Positions 61,590 through 64,000 of a stretch of 64,000 nt of DNA are shown piece after piece. Numbering within the stretch: position 1 is the first letter of the stretch; each line of letters opens with the position of its first letter. Origin of the DNA: JAPPHA01 sp964291635 (GTDB lineage Bacteria; Pseudomonadota; Alphaproteobacteria; Rhodobacterales; Rhodobacteraceae); contig OZ219894.1 of the NCBI GenBank assembly GCA_964291635.2, positions 124,001 through 188,000 of the forward strand, in the 5' to 3' direction. The translations under genes were made by a program, and so were the position numbers. Below the pieces are notes generated by a model, which saw only the letters and a program-made list of their open reading frames with translations, did not search any database and had not been told where the DNA came from.

Positions 61590-62363
61590 GTGAAGGTCGA
61601 CGATTGCGCCTTGAAGGTGAAGTCCCTCTCGTTGACTTTCGCCAACGGACTCAAGATTTTCGACAGGATCGACTTTTCCGTAGACGACGGCGAGCGAGTT
61701 GCGATTATTGGCCGTAACGGGGCCGGAAAATCGACACTTCTGCGCGCGTCTCTCGGGATGTTCCCGCAATCGAAGAGCGAGGGAGAGTGGCTCTACGGCG
61801 AGCCGATGCAGAACATCAGCGGACGCAAGAGGCGCCAGCTCCTCCGTCAGGTAGGGTTCGTACACCAGCGGCACAACCTGGTGCCCCGCGCGACTGCGCT
61901 GACCAATGTTGTTCACGGCGCTATCGTCCGCTATCGACCGAGCATCCGGGTTTGGAACCAGGCCTTGGCGCCAGGCCATTTGCGCGACGAGGCCATGGAC
62001 CTGCTGGTGCGGGTCGGCTTGGCCGACCGCGCCCTCAACAGGGCCAGCGAATTGTCAGGAGGGCAGTCGCAGCGAGTCGCGATCGCACGGGCGCTCATGC
62101 AACGGCCGAGACTCGTGATTGCCGATGAGCCTGTCGCCAGCCTGGATCCAGTTGCTGGCGAAGAAATCATGGAACTGTTTTCACGGTTGGTGGCCCAGCA
62201 AGACGCGACCCTCATTTTTGTCTCTCACGATCTGTCCCATGCGGTGCGCTACGCGGACCGCATACTCGGCGTTCGCGACGGGCGCATAGACCTGGACTGC
62301 AGCGCCGATGCGAAGTCGATCGATGAACTGGCGAGCATTTATGGAGACGAAGACGATGGCTAA
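61590..62363 (+). CDS. Phosphonate-type ABC transporter ATP-binding protein (PhnC-like)
   Basis: This 257-residue ATPase starts at GTG 61590. Walker A is GRNGAGKSTLLRASLG (about residue 38-53), the signature is ELSGGQSQRVAIARAL (about 153-168) and Walker B is LVIADEPVASLDP. The insert VHGAIVRYRPSIRVWNQALA is typical of PhnC proteins. The start sits only 11 bases after the hairpin stem, so the hairpin could mask the ribosome binding site. Its stop overlaps the permease start by 8 bases. Confidence 0.9.
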   Translation: MKVDDCALKVKSLSLTFANGLKIFDRIDFSVDDGERVAIIGRNGAGKSTLLRASLGMFPQSKSEGEWLYGEPMQNISGRKRRQLLRQVGFVHQRHNLVPRATALTNVVHGAIVRYRPSIRVWNQALAPGHLRDEAMDLLVRVGLADRALNRASELSGGQSQRVAIARALMQRPRLVIADEPVASLDPVAGEEIMELFSRLVAQQDATLIFVSHDLSHAVRYADRILGVRDGRIDLDCSADAKSIDELASIYGDEDDG

Positions 62364-63147
62364 CACCCCCGCACGCCTCCATGCCTTCAATCCACCCGGA
62401 TTCGCCTTCGCAGTAGCCGGCCTGGCCTTAATCATCACGGCCTTCAACGGCATCGACTTCGATCTCTACACGATCATTGAAGGCGGACCCCGGTTGACCC
62501 GATTGCTCGGACAGATGTGGCCCCTGAACTTTGAGGCCCTGCCGCGACTGTTAAACTCGCTCTGGATAACCTTTCTGATGGCGGTCTGCGGCACGACGCT
62601 CGGTATCGCCGTCAGTCTTCCCTTGGTCCTGTTCGCGGCTCGCAACCTCACGCCTCATCCATACATCAGATTTGTCGTTCGCGCTTTCATCGCGCTCTGC
62701 CGCACGGTGCCGGACCTGATCTGGGCCCTGATCTTCGTGATCGTAGTCGGGCTTGGTCCGGTCGCGGGGGCCTTGGCGATCATGATGGACAGCATTGGTT
62801 TCCTCGGGAAGTTCTTTTCCGAAGCTTCTGAAGAACAGGATCCCGGCCCCCAGGAAGCCGTCAGGGCGATGGGCGGCAGCCGTCTCGATGTCGCCATGTC
62901 GGTCGTATTGCCGAGCGCGATGCCGGCTTTCACCAGCGATGCCTTGTTTGCCATGGAGAAGGCCGTACGGGCATCCGTGATCCTGGGATTGGTCGGTGCA
63001 GGCGGAATTGGAATCGAGCTCAAAGTCGCGATAGATCTGTTCAAGTACGAAACGGCAGCGCTGATCATTCTGCTCATTTTCTCGCTCGTGGTTTCGGTGG
63101 AACAGGTGAGCAATCGCCTGCGCGCCAAGATAATCGGCGGAGACTAA
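62356..63147 (+). CDS. Phosphonate-type ABC transporter permease (PhnE-like)
   Basis: This 263-residue membrane subunit starts at ATG 62356, overlapping the ATPase gene by 8 bases. PhnE hallmarks are LNSLWITFLMAVCGTTLGIA, ALCRTVPDLIWALIFVIVVG (about residue 113-132), the coupling region EASEEQDPGPQEAVRAMGGS and RASVILGLVGAGGIGIELKV. With the receptor and ATPase it forms a complete importer. An MFS gene follows after 175 bases. Confidence 0.91.
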   Translation: MANTPARLHAFNPPGFAFAVAGLALIITAFNGIDFDLYTIIEGGPRLTRLLGQMWPLNFEALPRLLNSLWITFLMAVCGTTLGIAVSLPLVLFAARNLTPHPYIRFVVRAFIALCRTVPDLIWALIFVIVVGLGPVAGALAIMMDSIGFLGKFFSEASEEQDPGPQEAVRAMGGSRLDVAMSVVLPSAMPAFTSDALFAMEKAVRASVILGLVGAGGIGIELKVAIDLFKYETAALIILLIFSLVVSVEQVSNRLRAKIIGGD

Positions 63148-63322
63148 TTCCAAGAGGCTCCAACGGTACGCGATACCTTGTTGCAGCGGTAGGATTCGCT
63201 GTTGACGGATAACTGTGGGTTGGCGCCGATTGCGCGAACAGGGAAACGGCCAGTTCCAAGGAATTGCGTCGGCGAGATTGAAAGCGCGGTTACAGGTGAC
63301 TTGAAACATTGTGGACGCCTCG

Positions 63323-64000
63323 ATGAATCTGCCAGAACGCCCGAAGAAGCGGCGGGTGCTCGGGACCTGTTGTTCTGCCCACGCCGCCCACGATGGGCTG
63401 AGCGACATGCTGTACGTGATTCTGCCTGTCCTGATGGAGCAATTCGGCCTGTCACTGGCGCAAATTGGAATGATCCGCGGCGCACACCGCACTGCCATGT
63501 CGCTCTTTCAGATTCTCGCCGCCCTGCTTGCCGAGCGGCTGGGGGAACGGGTTTTATTGGTCGCCGGCACAGCGCTGACCGGAATGTTTTTCATTCTCGC
63601 GGGCATGTCCTCCGGTTTCTATGCTCTATTGATCCTGCTGTTTCTGGTTGGACTCGGCCAAGCTGTGCAGCACCCCCTCTGCTCTTCCATTCTCGGTACT
63701 GCCTACCGTGGCGGCGGCCATCGCGGCGCCCTCGGCACCTACAATTTCGCCGGCGACGTTGGCAAATTCATCGTCGCTGGTTCGTGCAGCCTGCTGCTGG
63801 CCGCCGGCTTTGTCTGGCAGGTGCCAGCCATCGGATACGGCGCGGTGATGGTGCTGATCGCCATTTTACTGATGGTCGCCCTCACAAGACTGAAGGCAGG
63901 CGGCGCACCAACAGCATTACATATGGCGACGGGCAAGGGCTGGGGCATTGTCCACCGCAGAGGATTTGCCTCCCTGTGCGCGATCGCGGCAATCGATAAC
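63323..64000 (+). CDS. Major facilitator superfamily transporter, 3' end outside window (Fsr-like)
   Basis: ATG 63323 (or GTG 63311, in frame) opens a frame that stays open to the last base, giving 226 residues. The protein begins NLPERPKKRRVLGTCCSAHA and continues AHDGLSDMLYVILPVLMEQF, typical of the fosmidomycin-resistance (Fsr) branch of MFS exporters. Several helices follow, for example VLLVAGTALTGMFFILAGMS and YALLIRLLFL-like ALLILLFLVGLGQAVQHPLC. The inter-helix loop GTAYRGGGHRGALGTYNFAG is conserved in this branch. It lies 175 bases after the PhnE-like gene on the same strand and may export a product related to the imported compound. Confidence 0.85.
   Translation, partial: MNLPERPKKRRVLGTCCSAHAAHDGLSDMLYVILPVLMEQFGLSLAQIGMIRGAHRTAMSLFQILAALLAERLGERVLLVAGTALTGMFFILAGMSSGFYALLILLFLVGLGQAVQHPLCSSILGTAYRGGGHRGALGTYNFAGDVGKFIVAGSCSLLLAAGFVWQVPAIGYGAVMVLIAILLMVALTRLKAGGAPTALHMATGKGWGIVHRRGFASLCAIAAIDN

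Overview
The window reads as a GC-rich chromosome of a free-living alphaproteobacterium, possibly marine or aquatic. The reasons are a lon / tRNA-Val / tRNA-Asp block in alphaproteobacterial style, tRNA genes with encoded CCA ends, a DUF59 (SufT-like) and SufA pair, a MetA of the acetyl-CoA type, a DUF2852 protein, a DMSP-demethylase (DmdA) homologue, and an unusually dense set of ABC importers tied to catabolic enzymes. No insertion sequence, CRISPR array or intact phage gene was seen. The only mobile-DNA trace is the broken N-terminal part of a tyrosine recombinase at 334-636.

Layout. (1) 0.3-8.1 kb: integrase relic, a fused indolepyruvate ferredoxin oxidoreductase, an OsmC protein, tRNA-Asp(GTC), tRNA-Val(TAC) and lon. 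(2) 8.7-18.1 kb: a sugar or polyol locus. The minus strand carries a Gfo/Idh/MocA dehydrogenase, two decayed genes (a TTC38-like TPR protein and a zinc alcohol dehydrogenase), an SMP-30 lactonase and a GMC oxidoreductase. The plus strand carries a ribose/fructose-type ABC importer. (3) 18.7-29.0 kb: a divergent catabolic locus. The minus-strand operon encodes an aldehyde dehydrogenase, a Rieske oxygenase, two tandem paralogues of a family I do not recognise, an AllG/YlbE-like DUF1116 protein and an amidase. The plus strand encodes a HisC-like aminotransferase, a two-subunit thiamine-diphosphate 2-oxoacid decarboxylase and a LysR regulator. A perfect palindrome lies between the two arms. This is the strongest candidate for an undescribed pathway.

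(4) 29.4-38.0 kb: a MalK-type sugar ABC importer with an NAD-dependent epimerase, then a neutral-ceramidase-like hydrolase and an RraA-family protein. (5) 38.0-49.1 kb: mostly housekeeping genes (tgt, DUF59, sufA, tpiA, a non-pyrrolysine MttB homologue, guaA, an EamA exporter, a P-loop protein, metA, a divergent ppk2 and a TetR regulator). (6) 49.3-55.7 kb: a sulfate-ester locus with two type I sulfatases around an IclR regulator and a NitT/TauT-type ABC importer. (7) 55.9-64.0 kb: DUF2852, a small unknown protein, dmdA, a LysR regulator divergent from a PhnD-C-E-like importer, and a major facilitator gene cut by the window end.

Two patterns recur. The high-affinity importers sit with the enzymes that probably use their cargo, and perfect GC-rich hairpins follow the binding-protein gene in all four ABC loci. 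Several intergenic inverted repeats look like operators for adjacent regulators.
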